Shown: positions 24,634 through 32,941 of the stretch, one piece after another
Position numbering within the stretch: the stretch's first letter is position 1
Layout: every line of letters starts with the position of its first letter
Assembly (NCBI GenBank): GCA_963974645.1
Contig: CAXBEA010000040.1
Coordinates: 1-34,040, forward strand
Reading direction: 5' to 3'
From: Motiliproteus sp963974645
GTDB lineage: Bacteria; Pseudomonadota; Gammaproteobacteria; Pseudomonadales; Balneatricaceae
Length of the DNA stretch: 34,040 nt
Position numbers and translations under genes: made by a program
The notes under the pieces: generated by a model
What the model saw: the letters and a program-made list of their open reading frames with translations, nothing else
Told to the model about the DNA's origin: nothing
The model's database searches: none

Positions 24634-25431
24634 ATGAAAAACATCAATTTGCACACATTAATCCAGATGAAACGAGACGGGGACAAGTTCGCCTGCCTAA
24701 CCGCCTACGACGCCAGTTTTTCTCAGCTGGTTAGTGAAGCGGGCGCTGAAGTGATTCTGGTCGGTGATTCGCTAGGCATGGTACTGCAAGGCAATGACAG
24801 CACCCTACCCGTCAGCGTCGAGGAGATGGCCTACCACACGGCCTGTGTCAGCCGCGGCAACAAAGGCGCGCTGATTATGGCTGACCTGCCCTTTATGAGT
24901 TACGCCACGCCCGAGCAAGCGATGCAAAGCGCTGCTGCGCTGATGCAATCCGGCGCGCATCTGGTCAAACTCGAAGGCGCTGCTTGGCTAGCCGAAACCG
25001 TAACCCTGCTCGGCGAGCGCGGGATCCCGGTATGCGCCCATCTGGGGCTGACCCCACAAGCAGTCAACCTACTCGGCGGTTACAAAGTTCAAGGGCGCAG
25101 TGAAGATAGCGCCGCTACCCTGCTCGCAGACGCCAGAACCCTTGAGCAGGCAGGGGCGGCAATGCTGCTGCTCGAATGCGTACCCTCCGCCCTCGCCAAA
25201 GCGGTGACCGATGCGGTCAGCATTCCTGTTATTGGTATCGGCGCAGGGATTGATACCGATGCTCAGGTACTGGTGCTGCACGATATTTTAGACGTCACCC
25301 CAGGACGCAAGCCGCGCTTCGTTAAAAACTTCATGGCCGAAGCCGACAGCATCCAGGGCGCCGTCAAAGCCTTTGTCGATGCCGTTCATGACCAAAGTTT
25401 CCCGCAGCCCGAGCACGGTTTCGAAAAATAA
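24634..25431 (+). CDS. panB: Ketopantoate hydroxymethyltransferase PanB
   Basis: A 265-residue enzyme that adds a hydroxymethyl group from methylene-tetrahydrofolate to alpha-ketoisovalerate, the first committed step of pantothenate synthesis. The barrel motifs are CLTAYDASFSQLV, VGDSLGMVLQG (metal ligand Asp), MADLPFMSY, VKLEGA, AHLGLTPQ, LLLECVP and IPVIGIGAG. Length is standard. Its stop overlaps the panC start by one base (TAATG), so the two are coupled. Confidence 0.97.
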   Translation: MKNINLHTLIQMKRDGDKFACLTAYDASFSQLVSEAGAEVILVGDSLGMVLQGNDSTLPVSVEEMAYHTACVSRGNKGALIMADLPFMSYATPEQAMQSAAALMQSGAHLVKLEGAAWLAETVTLLGERGIPVCAHLGLTPQAVNLLGGYKVQGRSEDSAATLLADARTLEQAGAAMLLLECVPSALAKAVTDAVSIPVIGIGAGIDTDAQVLVLHDILDVTPGRKPRFVKNFMAEADSIQGAVKAFVDAVHDQSFPQPEHGFEK

Positions 25432-26282
25432 TGCTGACTGTCCACACTATCGCCGAGTTACGGCAACAACTTAACGCCGCTCGTCGTGCCGGTAAAAAAA
25501 CTGCCTTTGTACCTACGATGGGCAACCTCCATCGCGGCCATATGAGCCTGGTTGAAGAAGCGGTACGTCAAGCCGATCTGGTCGTCGCCAGCATCTTTGT
25601 TAACCCGCTGCAGTTTGGCGTCAACGAGGATCTGGACAGCTACCCACGTACTCTGGAAGAGGATCAACAAAAGCTTGCCCACTACGGCTGCCAATTGTTA
25701 TTCGCCCCCTCTGCGCACGAAATGTACCCACGTGGAAGCGATATTCAAACCGTGGTAGAGGTCCGTTCGTTATCTGATCTACACTGCGGTAACACCCGAC
25801 CCACCCATTTTCGGGGTGTCGCTACCGTGGTTACGAAACTGTTCGGGATTGTTCAGCCGGATATTGCGGTGTTCGGTAAAAAAGATTACCAGCAACTGGC
25901 GGTGATTCGCCAACTGACCGAAGACCTCAGCCTGCCGGTGGATATCATCGGCGTGGCCACAGGACGGGCCGAAAGCGGACTTGCACTTAGCTCCCGCAAC
26001 GGTTATTTGACCGAGGCCGAACTTGCCATCGCTCCCACCCTTTACGCCACTCTAAGCGAACTGGCGGCACAACTTAAACAGGGAAACAGGGACTTCCAAG
26101 CGCTGGAAGAACATGCCAACCAACAGCTCGAAAGCTTTGGCTTTGAGCGGGATTACATCCACATCTGTCGCCAATCGGATCTAAAAACACCAACCGCCCA
26201 CGACCATCTTCTGGTTATCTTGGCCGCTGCACAACTCGGATCGGCGCGCCTGATTGATAATCTGGAAGTAATACTCAACTAG
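25431..26282 (+). CDS. panC: Pantothenate synthetase PanC
   Basis: A 283-residue ligase joining pantoate and beta-alanine with ATP to form pantothenate. It shows the adenylate-forming signature FVPTMGNLHRGHMSLVEEA (HIGH-like HRGH), VSIFVNPLQFG, the catalytic FGKKDYQQL and the KMSKS-like ALSSRNGYL. Length is usual. It is the last gene of the plus-strand cluster and converges, with seven bases between, on the membrane-anchored protein gene. Confidence 0.97.
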   Translation: MLTVHTIAELRQQLNAARRAGKKTAFVPTMGNLHRGHMSLVEEAVRQADLVVASIFVNPLQFGVNEDLDSYPRTLEEDQQKLAHYGCQLLFAPSAHEMYPRGSDIQTVVEVRSLSDLHCGNTRPTHFRGVATVVTKLFGIVQPDIAVFGKKDYQQLAVIRQLTEDLSLPVDIIGVATGRAESGLALSSRNGYLTEAELAIAPTLYATLSELAAQLKQGNRDFQALEEHANQQLESFGFERDYIHICRQSDLKTPTAHDHLLVILAAAQLGSARLIDNLEVILN

Positions 26283-26289
26283 GGAACCG

Positions 26290-27762
26290 CTAGAAATAGG
26301 CCTGCATCGCGCTGATGATATCCAGCCGCACAGGCAGAATAGCGATGCCCTGCGACATCTCACTGCGAAGCTGCAGGCGATCGAACTCTACGTGTTCCAA
26401 CACTCCCTCCATTCGTCGGCCATTGGTGGTGGTCAATCGCATCGGCGACCCCAATAAACCCGACAACTGGGTTACCGAAACCGACTTAAAGGAGGGCTTG
26501 TAACTCACCGCCTGCAGCTGCTCTTTTTGCAGCTCTTTTTCCAACGCTGCATCGCTGATCGGTGACCGCCTCGGTGCGATCTCGGTCTGGTACGACTCAA
26601 GTTCGGCCGTTTCTGACAAAGCCGGATTGCTTCGCAGCAGATTCGCTGCAACGGCATCGCCCAGCACACTCGCGTCTGTCGTCTCGACACTGGCTGTGGG
26701 CTGCGATGCAGAGATGGCGGAGGACCAGGTCAAACCCCGCTGGTCGGCTTGCGGCCTATTGAGCCCGATCCGCACCGAAAACGAGCCCCAACTTGCGACC
26801 CCACCAACCAGCTCAGCCACATTCACGGGCCGAGCCGCAGTCAGCTGCACACGTAACTGCAAGGGTAGAAACAGATAATCCTGATACGCCAGTTCTAACT
26901 CGGTCGAGGTGATCCAGCCATGCGTCGATAAACGCTGTTTAAGCTGCTGGCTCTGCTTGGCAACATAGGCGCCTTCAACCAGTCCCGATTCATGGATCGC
27001 TCCGCAGTTACGCAACAATACCGATTGCGCACCCTGGTTAAGGTAGCTCAGTTCAGCCCCCCCTAGACCAGCAGCACTGAGCGCCACCGGTGACAGTTTC
27101 GAAGCCCCAATATCCAGGTCGGCATCTATATTCAACTGGTAGCGCTGATCCGCGCCCAGCTGCAATTGGGCGCTAAGATACTCGCTCTGAGGGTCAAACC
27201 GGGTATCGAACCGGCCTTTAAATACGGTAAACGGTTCGCCATTGGAAGCATTCAGGAGCTGTTCCGATCCAATGCAACCGAGCAGCATACGGGCGGCAGC
27301 AATGGGAAGCATCGAAGCGGTTGATAGGCGACCCAACTCATTCTCGGCCAGACTAAACTGCAGACCGAAAGAACTGGGTAACAGGCTCTGCTCCAGACCG
27401 CGACGGATGGCGGGTAGCTCCCGCCAGTTACCTCTATCAAGCTGCAAGGTCTGAAACTGAACCGGCAAGCTCATTCCATCCAGCAGCAGTGTTGCTCCCT
27501 GAAGATCAACTAGACCGTTAAAGTGGCTATCGATCTGCTCAAACTTAAACTTGACCCCGCTCGGCAAGGTAGCAACCAAAGTATCGATTGAGACTAGCGT
27601 AGATTGATGCAGATAGATTTTAGCCCCGGCAAACAACAGCAAAGGCAACAATAGAGGCAGCAAAGCGGCTTGCCTGAAAAAAGCCCCCCAAGCGCTCAGC
27701 CCCCCCCCTCGCCACCGCAACAAAGCCAACAGGCTAAGCATAAATTTAGTCACTAATGCCAT
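26290..27762 (-). CDS. Membrane-anchored protein with Sm-like C-terminal domain, function unknown
   Basis: A 490-residue protein I cannot name. Residues about 29-50 form a single hydrophobic anchor (QAALLPLLLPLLLFAGAKIY) with arginines before it, so the bulk should be periplasmic. The middle has repeated beta-strand patterns such as QLDRGNWRELPAI, AQLQLGADQRYQLNIDADLD and a cysteine pair (LLGCIGSEQ and LLRNCGAIHESG), reminiscent of AsmA- or GspN-like proteins. A polar linker rich in Glu and Gln follows. The last 60 residues (LLGSPMRLTTTNGRRMEGVL, EFDRLQLR, GIAILPVRLDII) look like an Sm/LSm-type five-strand barrel. A G9 tract (coding strand) falls at codons about 19-21. The ribosome site before 27762 is weak; Met8 is an alternative. 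Confidence 0.8.
   Translation of the reverse strand: MALVTKFMLSLLALLRWRGGGLSAWGAFFRQAALLPLLLPLLLFAGAKIYLHQSTLVSIDTLVATLPSGVKFKFEQIDSHFNGLVDLQGATLLLDGMSLPVQFQTLQLDRGNWRELPAIRRGLEQSLLPSSFGLQFSLAENELGRLSTASMLPIAAARMLLGCIGSEQLLNASNGEPFTVFKGRFDTRFDPQSEYLSAQLQLGADQRYQLNIDADLDIGASKLSPVALSAAGLGGAELSYLNQGAQSVLLRNCGAIHESGLVEGAYVAKQSQQLKQRLSTHGWITSTELELAYQDYLFLPLQLRVQLTAARPVNVAELVGGVASWGSFSVRIGLNRPQADQRGLTWSSAISASQPTASVETTDASVLGDAVAANLLRSNPALSETAELESYQTEIAPRRSPISDAALEKELQKEQLQAVSYKPSFKSVSVTQLSGLLGSPMRLTTTNGRRMEGVLEHVEFDRLQLRSEMSQGIAILPVRLDIISAMQAYF
27700..27708. repeat. C9/G9 homopolymer inside the reading frame
   Basis: Nine consecutive C on the plus strand (G9 in the coding sense), giving RGGGLS near the protein N-terminus. 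A C6 run lies a few bases away (27683-27688). A one-base slip here would close the frame early. Confidence 0.9.
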
Positions 27763-27878
27763 TCCATCGTATCAAACACAGGACATTGATCAGCCAAAAC
27801 CAAGAGCATATTACTTAACATACGGGTCCTATAACCGTCTCGACCTGAGCTAACCTAGGCAGAAACAGGGCCTACATA

Positions 27879-27924
27879 TTGCACAACCTGGCACAAATAA
27901 AACACAATACTGCAACTTGTGCAC
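27879..27924. promoter_or_regulatory. Candidate IlvY operator upstream of ilvY
   Basis: TTGCACAA (27879-27886) and TTGTGCA (27917-27923) form an inverted pair with centres 38 bases apart, immediately before the ilvY ATG. Further TGCAA and GCACAA half-motifs lie between. LysR regulators bind such spaced dyads, and E. coli IlvY autoregulates; assignment is by position and symmetry only. Confidence 0.45.
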
Positions 27925-27939
27925 TAATAGGCCTCTGCA

Positions 27940-28851
27940 ATGGACAATAAATCGCTGCGCCAATTTTTAGCTCTCGCAGAGACCCTGCATTTTGGCCGCG
28001 CAAGCGCGCTTGCACATGTCAGTCCGTCGACACTAAGCCGGGCTATCAAACAGCTGGAGCGCTGCATCGGGGTCGAGCTGTTTCTGCGCGATAATCGCCG
28101 TGTCAGCCTGACGAGGGAGGGAGAGCTGTTCCTTAATTATGCCCGCGAAGCGACTGCCCAGTGGGAGCAGCTGCAAAGCCAGCTAAACGGGGACAGCGGT
28201 GAGTTGCAGGGGGAGATCAGCATCTACTGTTCGGTGACGGCGAGCTATAGTTTCCTATATGAACTGCTCAGTGCCTTTCGCCGCAACCATCCTAAAATTG
28301 AGATCAAGCTTCACACCGGCGATCCCGAATCGGCTATTGGCAGGGTCCAGAGCGGTACCGAGGAACTCACCATTGCCGCCCGACCCGACAGCCTCCCCTC
28401 AGGCCTAGCCTTTAAACATATCGCCACCTCAGCGCTAGTTTTTATTGCGCCCACTCGTGATGCCGGTCTTGAGCCTCTGAGCTTGCCGGATAACAATCAA
28501 GACTGGGCCAACACCCCGATGATCCTTGCTGAGTCCGGTTTGGCTCGAAAACGGATCAATCAATGGTTCAAACTGAAGCGGATCAAGCCCAGGATCTACG
28601 CCCAGGTCGCTGGCCACGAAGCAATTGTCAGCATGGTCAGTCTGGGATTCGGGGTGGGTGTGGTACCCAAAATCGTGCTCGATAACAGTCCGCTGGCGCA
28701 AAAGGTACGCATTCTTGACGTAAAACCCGAACTTGAAGCCTACCAGGTAGGTTTGTTTGCACTAGAAAAGAAGCTCAATAACCCCTTGATCCATGCGTTC
28801 TGGTCTTCCGTTTCCCAACCGAAATCGGGGCCTAGGATCATTGATGCTTAA
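27940..28851 (+). CDS. ilvY: LysR-type activator IlvY
   Basis: A 303-residue LysR-family regulator that activates ilvC in response to acetolactate or acetohydroxybutyrate. It has the N-terminal winged HTH (LAETLHFGRASALAHVSPST, then LSRAIKQLE) and an inducer domain with IlvY-specific segments: ISIYCSVTASYSFLYELL, IEIKLHTGDPESAI, MILAESGLARKRINQWF and AGHEAIVSMVSLGFGVGVVP. These match E. coli IlvY closely along the length. In enterobacteria ilvY is divergent from ilvC; here ilvC lies about 4 kb downstream on the opposite strand, with four genes in between. Confidence 0.9.
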   Translation: MDNKSLRQFLALAETLHFGRASALAHVSPSTLSRAIKQLERCIGVELFLRDNRRVSLTREGELFLNYAREATAQWEQLQSQLNGDSGELQGEISIYCSVTASYSFLYELLSAFRRNHPKIEIKLHTGDPESAIGRVQSGTEELTIAARPDSLPSGLAFKHIATSALVFIAPTRDAGLEPLSLPDNNQDWANTPMILAESGLARKRINQWFKLKRIKPRIYAQVAGHEAIVSMVSLGFGVGVVPKIVLDNSPLAQKVRILDVKPELEAYQVGLFALEKKLNNPLIHAFWSSVSQPKSGPRIIDA

Positions 28852-29003
28852 TCTTGGATAAAGAAGTCATGCGAACAGTTACTGCATAGATAAGTAGTCA
28901 GGGCACCGCTAACCCTGACCGACATCAATGCTAAAGCTCTAATCTAGGCGTGATAATAGACGGACTGTTTATCAACCCAATAACACCAAGGATGGGACAC
29001 AAC

Positions 29004-29027
29004 ATGATCAATGGTCTGCCGCTATGA
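29004..29027 (+). CDS. Seven-codon upstream ORF overlapping the HD-GYP start
   Basis: ATG at 29004 encodes MINGLPL and stops at TGA 29025-29027, overlapping the next gene's ATG in ATGA. AAGGA lies upstream of it, whereas the HD-GYP ATG has no good ribosome site of its own. It is probably a translational-coupling leader; expression is not shown. Confidence 0.4.
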   Translation: MINGLPL

Positions 29028-30235
29028 TCAAGAAGGTATCGGCCTCCTCTCTCCAAATCGGCATGTACATCCAGGATCTCAACTGTGGCTGGATGGACCA
29101 CCCGTTTGCTACTAATACGCTTAAAATCCACAACCAAAAAACCCTAGATAAACTGCAGTCACTCAACCTCAGCTGGGTCTACATCGACACTGACAAAGGG
29201 CTTGATCTGCCAGAAGCGCCAAGCCGTGAAGAAGCCAACCGTGAGCAGCAGAACCTTGTCGAAGCGCTGACAACCACAACAACGGTTCAACAGGCGCGAA
29301 AAACAAGTTTTCAGGGGGAGCTGGTCACCGCCGTCAAGACCCTTCGCGAAGCCAATCTACTCATCGCCGACCTGATGCAGGATGCACGGATCGGGAAAAA
29401 ACTGGAGCTGCAGCAGGCAGGTCTGGTGGTCGAGCGGATGGCCAGGTCACTGATCCGTAACCCCGATGTGTTGCTCGCCCTGACCCAGATCCGAAATTTC
29501 GACCATTACACTTTTCAGCACTCGGTCAGTACCTGCACGCTGATGGTCGCCTTCTGCCACCATCTAGGCGTTAGCCCTGAGACCATCAACAGCATCGGTA
29601 TCGGCACCCTGCTGCACGATATCGGCAAGGTAAACATCCCCGACAAAATCCTCAACAAGCCCGGTCGATTGACCGATGCCGAGTTTAAGCAGATGCGCAG
29701 CCACGTGGTCCATAGCAAGCTGATCCTGGCACAGAGCAAAGGCGTGGATGAGGTCGCAATTGCGATAGCGGCCGAACACCACGAACGCTACGACGGCAGT
29801 GGCTACCCCAATGGCCTCAAGGGCGAGCAGATGAACTACTACAGCCAGATAGCGGCCATCATTGACGTCTACGATGCGATCACCTCCGATCGTTGCTACC
29901 AAAAGGGGTCACCACCGACCGAATCGCTACGGCGCCTCTACGAATGGAGCGAAACCCTGTTCAACCGCGAGCTGACACTAAAATTCATCCGCTTCATCGG
30001 CGTCTATCCTCCCGGCTCTATCGTCAAGTTGCAAAGTCAGGCCTTGGCGCTTGTTCTCGCCAAGACCGGCGACCCACTTAAACCCAAGGTTCGGCTCGTC
30101 TATGACACTGCACGGCGGCGACTTATCCAACCCAGAGATCTGGATCTAAGTACCTCTGAGGATAGGATCCAAGGTTACGCCCAGGTTGAAAACTGGGGCC
30201 TTTCACAGCAAAAATTGCTCGAACTGCTGCTGTAA
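29024..30235 (+). CDS. HD-GYP cyclic-di-GMP phosphodiesterase
   Basis: A 403-residue protein, probably cytosolic (no membrane helix). Residues 1 to about 130 resemble the DUF3391 domain often found before HD-GYP (SASSLQIGMYIQDLNCGWMD). The catalytic HD domain follows: HSVSTCTLM, LLHDIGKVNIPD with His198-Asp199 as metal ligands, SHVVHSKLIL, then AAEHHERYDGSGYPNGLKG carrying the GYP motif, and IIDVYDAITSDRCYQ. All HD-GYP metal and substrate residues I can check are present, so it should hydrolyse c-di-GMP and lower its level. A beta-rich tail follows (YPPGSIVKLQSQALALVLA). It stands alone after ilvY; start depends on coupling to a short upstream ORF. Confidence 0.9.
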   Translation: MIKKVSASSLQIGMYIQDLNCGWMDHPFATNTLKIHNQKTLDKLQSLNLSWVYIDTDKGLDLPEAPSREEANREQQNLVEALTTTTTVQQARKTSFQGELVTAVKTLREANLLIADLMQDARIGKKLELQQAGLVVERMARSLIRNPDVLLALTQIRNFDHYTFQHSVSTCTLMVAFCHHLGVSPETINSIGIGTLLHDIGKVNIPDKILNKPGRLTDAEFKQMRSHVVHSKLILAQSKGVDEVAIAIAAEHHERYDGSGYPNGLKGEQMNYYSQIAAIIDVYDAITSDRCYQKGSPPTESLRRLYEWSETLFNRELTLKFIRFIGVYPPGSIVKLQSQALALVLAKTGDPLKPKVRLVYDTARRRLIQPRDLDLSTSEDRIQGYAQVENWGLSQQKLLELLL

Positions 30236-30379
30236 TCGCTGCTGCACCTGGACACTGATTAATACCATTCTAAGGCCCAACAGCTCTTCAAAAATTTATA
30301 GATTTTATTTCATCCCGTTTAACCCCTTTAGGTTGCAGCTGTCGTCTCTACCAATACACAGACAACAGGAGCATCTCCC

Positions 30380-30628
30380 ATGAGCCACAACCTCTGCATA
30401 ACACCTCTTAGCTTCGCGATCAGCACGGTACTGATGTTTGGCTGTACTATGGACCAATCCACCGACCAGGCTATTTTGGCAGCTGCGAAACGAGCCGTCG
30501 ACAGCCGACCCGAACCTTGCTACAAGGTCGATCCGACACCAAGCCAGCAACGATCTGGAGGCAGTGGCGCTACCTGCACGGTAACGGCAAAATATCAGCA
30601 CCCACACTCTCAGCCTCGGAAGAGCTAG
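30380..30628 (+). CDS. Small predicted lipoprotein, unknown
   Basis: An 82-residue product with a short signal peptide ending in a lipobox-like LMFGC (Cys22), followed by TMDQSTDQAILAAAKRAVDS and a Ser/Gly/Gln-rich tail with two further cysteines. AGGAG lies eight bases before the ATG, which is the main support. No family is recognised. Composition of the tail is irregular, and the gene could be a decayed longer frame. Confidence 0.5.
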   Translation: MSHNLCITPLSFAISTVLMFGCTMDQSTDQAILAAAKRAVDSRPEPCYKVDPTPSQQRSGGSGATCTVTAKYQHPHSQPRKS

Positions 30629-30718
30629 CAGCCGCTAGCCGAGAAGGTGAGCAGCCAACCCCAACCCCAGCAACTACAGCAGTTTCCGCGTCGAAGCCTG
30701 GGGTTTAAAAAAGAGCGG

Positions 30719-31210
30719 CTAATGCTTTGCCGTCCAGCGGTCCAGCGCGACCATGCCGACCGCTGAGAGCACAAAGGTCAGGTGCATCAGCACATACCAG
30801 AGCAGCTTGTCATTATCGACCTGCTCGGCATTGAGGAAAATCCGCAGCAGATGGATCGAGGAAATAGCCACAATAGAAGCCGCTACTTTCGCCTTCAGCG
30901 AACCTGAATCGAGTTTTCCGAGCCAGCCCAGCTTCTCCTTGGATTCATCCAGATCGATACGCGAGACAAAATTTTCGTAACCGCTGAACATCACCATCAC
31001 GATCAGCCCGCCTACCAGGGCAATATCGATCAGTCCCAGAATCACCAGCACCAGATCCGACTCGCCGATCGCTAGAATCATCGGTGCCAAATGGATCAGT
31101 TCCTGAAAGAACTTAACCCCCAAGGCCAACAGCGCTAGGCTTAGCCCGAGATAGATCGGCGCCAGTAGCCAGCGGCTGGCATAAAACAGCGTTTCGATGC
31201 GTTTTTCCAT
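30719..31210 (-). CDS. yqhA: YqhA/UPF0114 family inner-membrane protein
   Basis: A 163-residue membrane protein of the UPF0114 family. It follows E. coli YqhA throughout: FYASRWLLAPIYLGLSLALL, KFFQELIHLAP, ESDLVLVILGLIDIALVGGL, VMFSGYENFVSRIDLDE, KLGWLGKLDSGSLKAKVAAS and LLWYVLMHLTFVLSA. Three to four membrane helices. The function is not established. The ATG at 31210 matches the family start; a TTG three codons earlier (31219) has a closer AAGGA and could also be used. Confidence 0.92.
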   Translation of the reverse strand: MEKRIETLFYASRWLLAPIYLGLSLALLALGVKFFQELIHLAPMILAIGESDLVLVILGLIDIALVGGLIVMVMFSGYENFVSRIDLDESKEKLGWLGKLDSGSLKAKVAASIVAISSIHLLRIFLNAEQVDNDKLLWYVLMHLTFVLSAVGMVALDRWTAKH

Positions 31211-31420
31211 ATCAGTCAAGGTATCCTTTTATCGGTTGTCGGCAATCGGTTGTCGGCATGGAGGAGCTTGGATAGCATAGGCCAAACACCCAGCTGTGGT
31301 TACTGACGCCAAAATGGTGAACAAGCTTACTACTCAAACACAGGCCAGGGTAACAAACCCTGCTTATCCTGGCCCAGCCTAGCGAAGCCCAACCTTTCGC
31401 TGCACATCTCGCGTTCAAGG

Positions 31421-32833
31421 TTAAGTTAACGCCAGGTAGTTATCTATCCCTTGAATCCGATCTTCAGGGTGATGATTAACATAAATTACCGCCGTCTCGC
31501 TGTTGGCGCATATTTTTTCGATCAGTGCCAGCACCAGCTGCCGGTTCATATCATCGAGCCCCAGGCAAGGTTCGTCGAGGATCAACAGCGGCGGATGTTT
31601 AACCATCGCCCGGGCGATCAGCAGCAAGCGCTGGTCGCCGTAGGAGAGCTTATTAAACGGCTGGTCGGCGCGATCGCTCATTCCCAGCAATGCCAACCAC
31701 TGATCGGCTATCTGGCGCTGTTTAGCGGAGCACTTACTGTAGAGACCGATACTGTCGTAAAAACCGGAGATGATCACGTTGCGCAGCCCTGTGCCTACCC
31801 GATACTCCCACTGCAACGCCGTGGAAACGTAACCGATAAACTGCTTGATCTGCCAGATACTCTCGCCACTGCCACGTTGAAATCCAAACACCTGAATATC
31901 GTTGCTGTAGCACTGCGGATGGTCGCCGGTGATCAGCGACAACAGCCCGGTTTTACCACTACCGTTGGGACCACTGAGCTGCCAGTGCTGGTTTGGTTCG
32001 ATGGTCCAGTCGAGCCTATCGATAATCGCATGGCCGTCGTATTTGATACTGATGGCGTTGAGCTGCACCAGTGGCTGGGTCGGATCAAGCTTGGGAATGG
32101 CGGTATCAGGATCGGCTCCAGGCACGGCCAGATCGGTGGTTTTTAGATGCAGTAATTGATACAGCTCGGCATAGGCTTTGGCATCATCGCGGCGCACCTG
32201 ATGGCGTAACTCGCCCTGTTCGACATAGGCGATATCGGTAATAAAATCGGGAAATTCATCGAAGCGGTTCAGTACCAGCACCATCGGCACGCTGTCGATC
32301 AGACCGGCCAGATGTTGTTGCAGCATCGCCAGGGTATCGGCATCCAGGCCGTCAAAAGGCTCGTCCAGCAGCAACAGTTGCGGCTTACTGGCTAGCGCCC
32401 GGATCAGCATGACTTTGCGTGATTCGCCGGTAGAGAGTTTTCTGAAGGATCGCTCCAGCAGACCCTCAAGACCGAACTTGCCAACCAATTCGGAGGCCAA
32501 CTCAGGATCGGCGCAGTCAGCATAGAGGATCTCGCGCACCGGCGTGCCCAGCGAAACCACATCCAGGATATCGGCATCGTCTTTCTTGCGCTCGGCCTCG
32601 ATCAATTCGGCCTGGGCCTCGAAGGAGACCACTCCGACCCGTGCCGGCAGGCCCTCGATACTGCCTGAGAGACGCTCGCCGACACCCGCCAGCACCGCCG
32701 CCAGCGCCGACTTTCCGGCACCGTTGGTGCCGGTAATGACCCAATGCTGGTCGGGTTCGATGCGCCAGTTGATGTTGCTGAGCTGGAAGCGGTCGTCGAA
32801 GTTAACCGTCAGGTTGTCGAGTCGAATGGTCAT
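31421..32833 (-). CDS. modF: ModF-like tandem ABC ATPase
   Basis: A 470-residue soluble protein with two ABC ATPase domains and no membrane part. Domain 1: Walker A GTNGAGKS, signature LSTGESRK, Walker B LLLLDEPFDGLD, then VLNRFDEFPDF. Domain 2: Walker A GPNGSGKT, ITGDHPQCYSNDIQVFG, GSGESIWQIKQFIGYVS, NVIISGFYDSIGLY, signature LSYGDQR, Walker B LLILDEPCLGLD and VNHHPED. These match E. coli ModF (formerly PhrA) closely. Its role is unclear; in E. coli it is linked by position to molybdate transport, but no modABC genes are here, though moaB and moeA are elsewhere in the window. Confidence 0.88.
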   Translation of the reverse strand: MTIRLDNLTVNFDDRFQLSNINWRIEPDQHWVITGTNGAGKSALAAVLAGVGERLSGSIEGLPARVGVVSFEAQAELIEAERKKDDADILDVVSLGTPVREILYADCADPELASELVGKFGLEGLLERSFRKLSTGESRKVMLIRALASKPQLLLLDEPFDGLDADTLAMLQQHLAGLIDSVPMVLVLNRFDEFPDFITDIAYVEQGELRHQVRRDDAKAYAELYQLLHLKTTDLAVPGADPDTAIPKLDPTQPLVQLNAISIKYDGHAIIDRLDWTIEPNQHWQLSGPNGSGKTGLLSLITGDHPQCYSNDIQVFGFQRGSGESIWQIKQFIGYVSTALQWEYRVGTGLRNVIISGFYDSIGLYSKCSAKQRQIADQWLALLGMSDRADQPFNKLSYGDQRLLLIARAMVKHPPLLILDEPCLGLDDMNRQLVLALIEKICANSETAVIYVNHHPEDRIQGIDNYLALT

Positions 32834-32859
32834 GTAGGTCTGATCTGCATCTGGAAGTT

Positions 32860-32893
32860 AAAAAAAAACCAAGAGTTGCATCTTGGCTTTTTA
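32860..32893 (-). terminator. Intrinsic terminator of ilvC
   Basis: On the minus strand CCAAGA (32886-32881) pairs with TCTTGG (32874-32869) around a six-base loop, then nine T (32868-32860). Upstream A-rich sequence permits some bidirectional use, but modF starts on the minus strand beyond it, so it insulates modF from ilvC. Confidence 0.9.
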
Positions 32894-32906
32894 GGGACTT
32901 TATAAC

Positions 32907-32926
32907 GCCTGTGCCTTAGCACAGGC
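32907..32926. repeat. Perfect 8-bp hairpin after ilvC
   Basis: GCCTGTGC / GCACAGGC around CTTA, 15 bases past the ilvC stop and before the terminator. There is no T-run, so it may stabilise the ilvC mRNA 3' end. Confidence 0.75.
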
Positions 32927-32941
32927 TGCAATACTCAGCGT

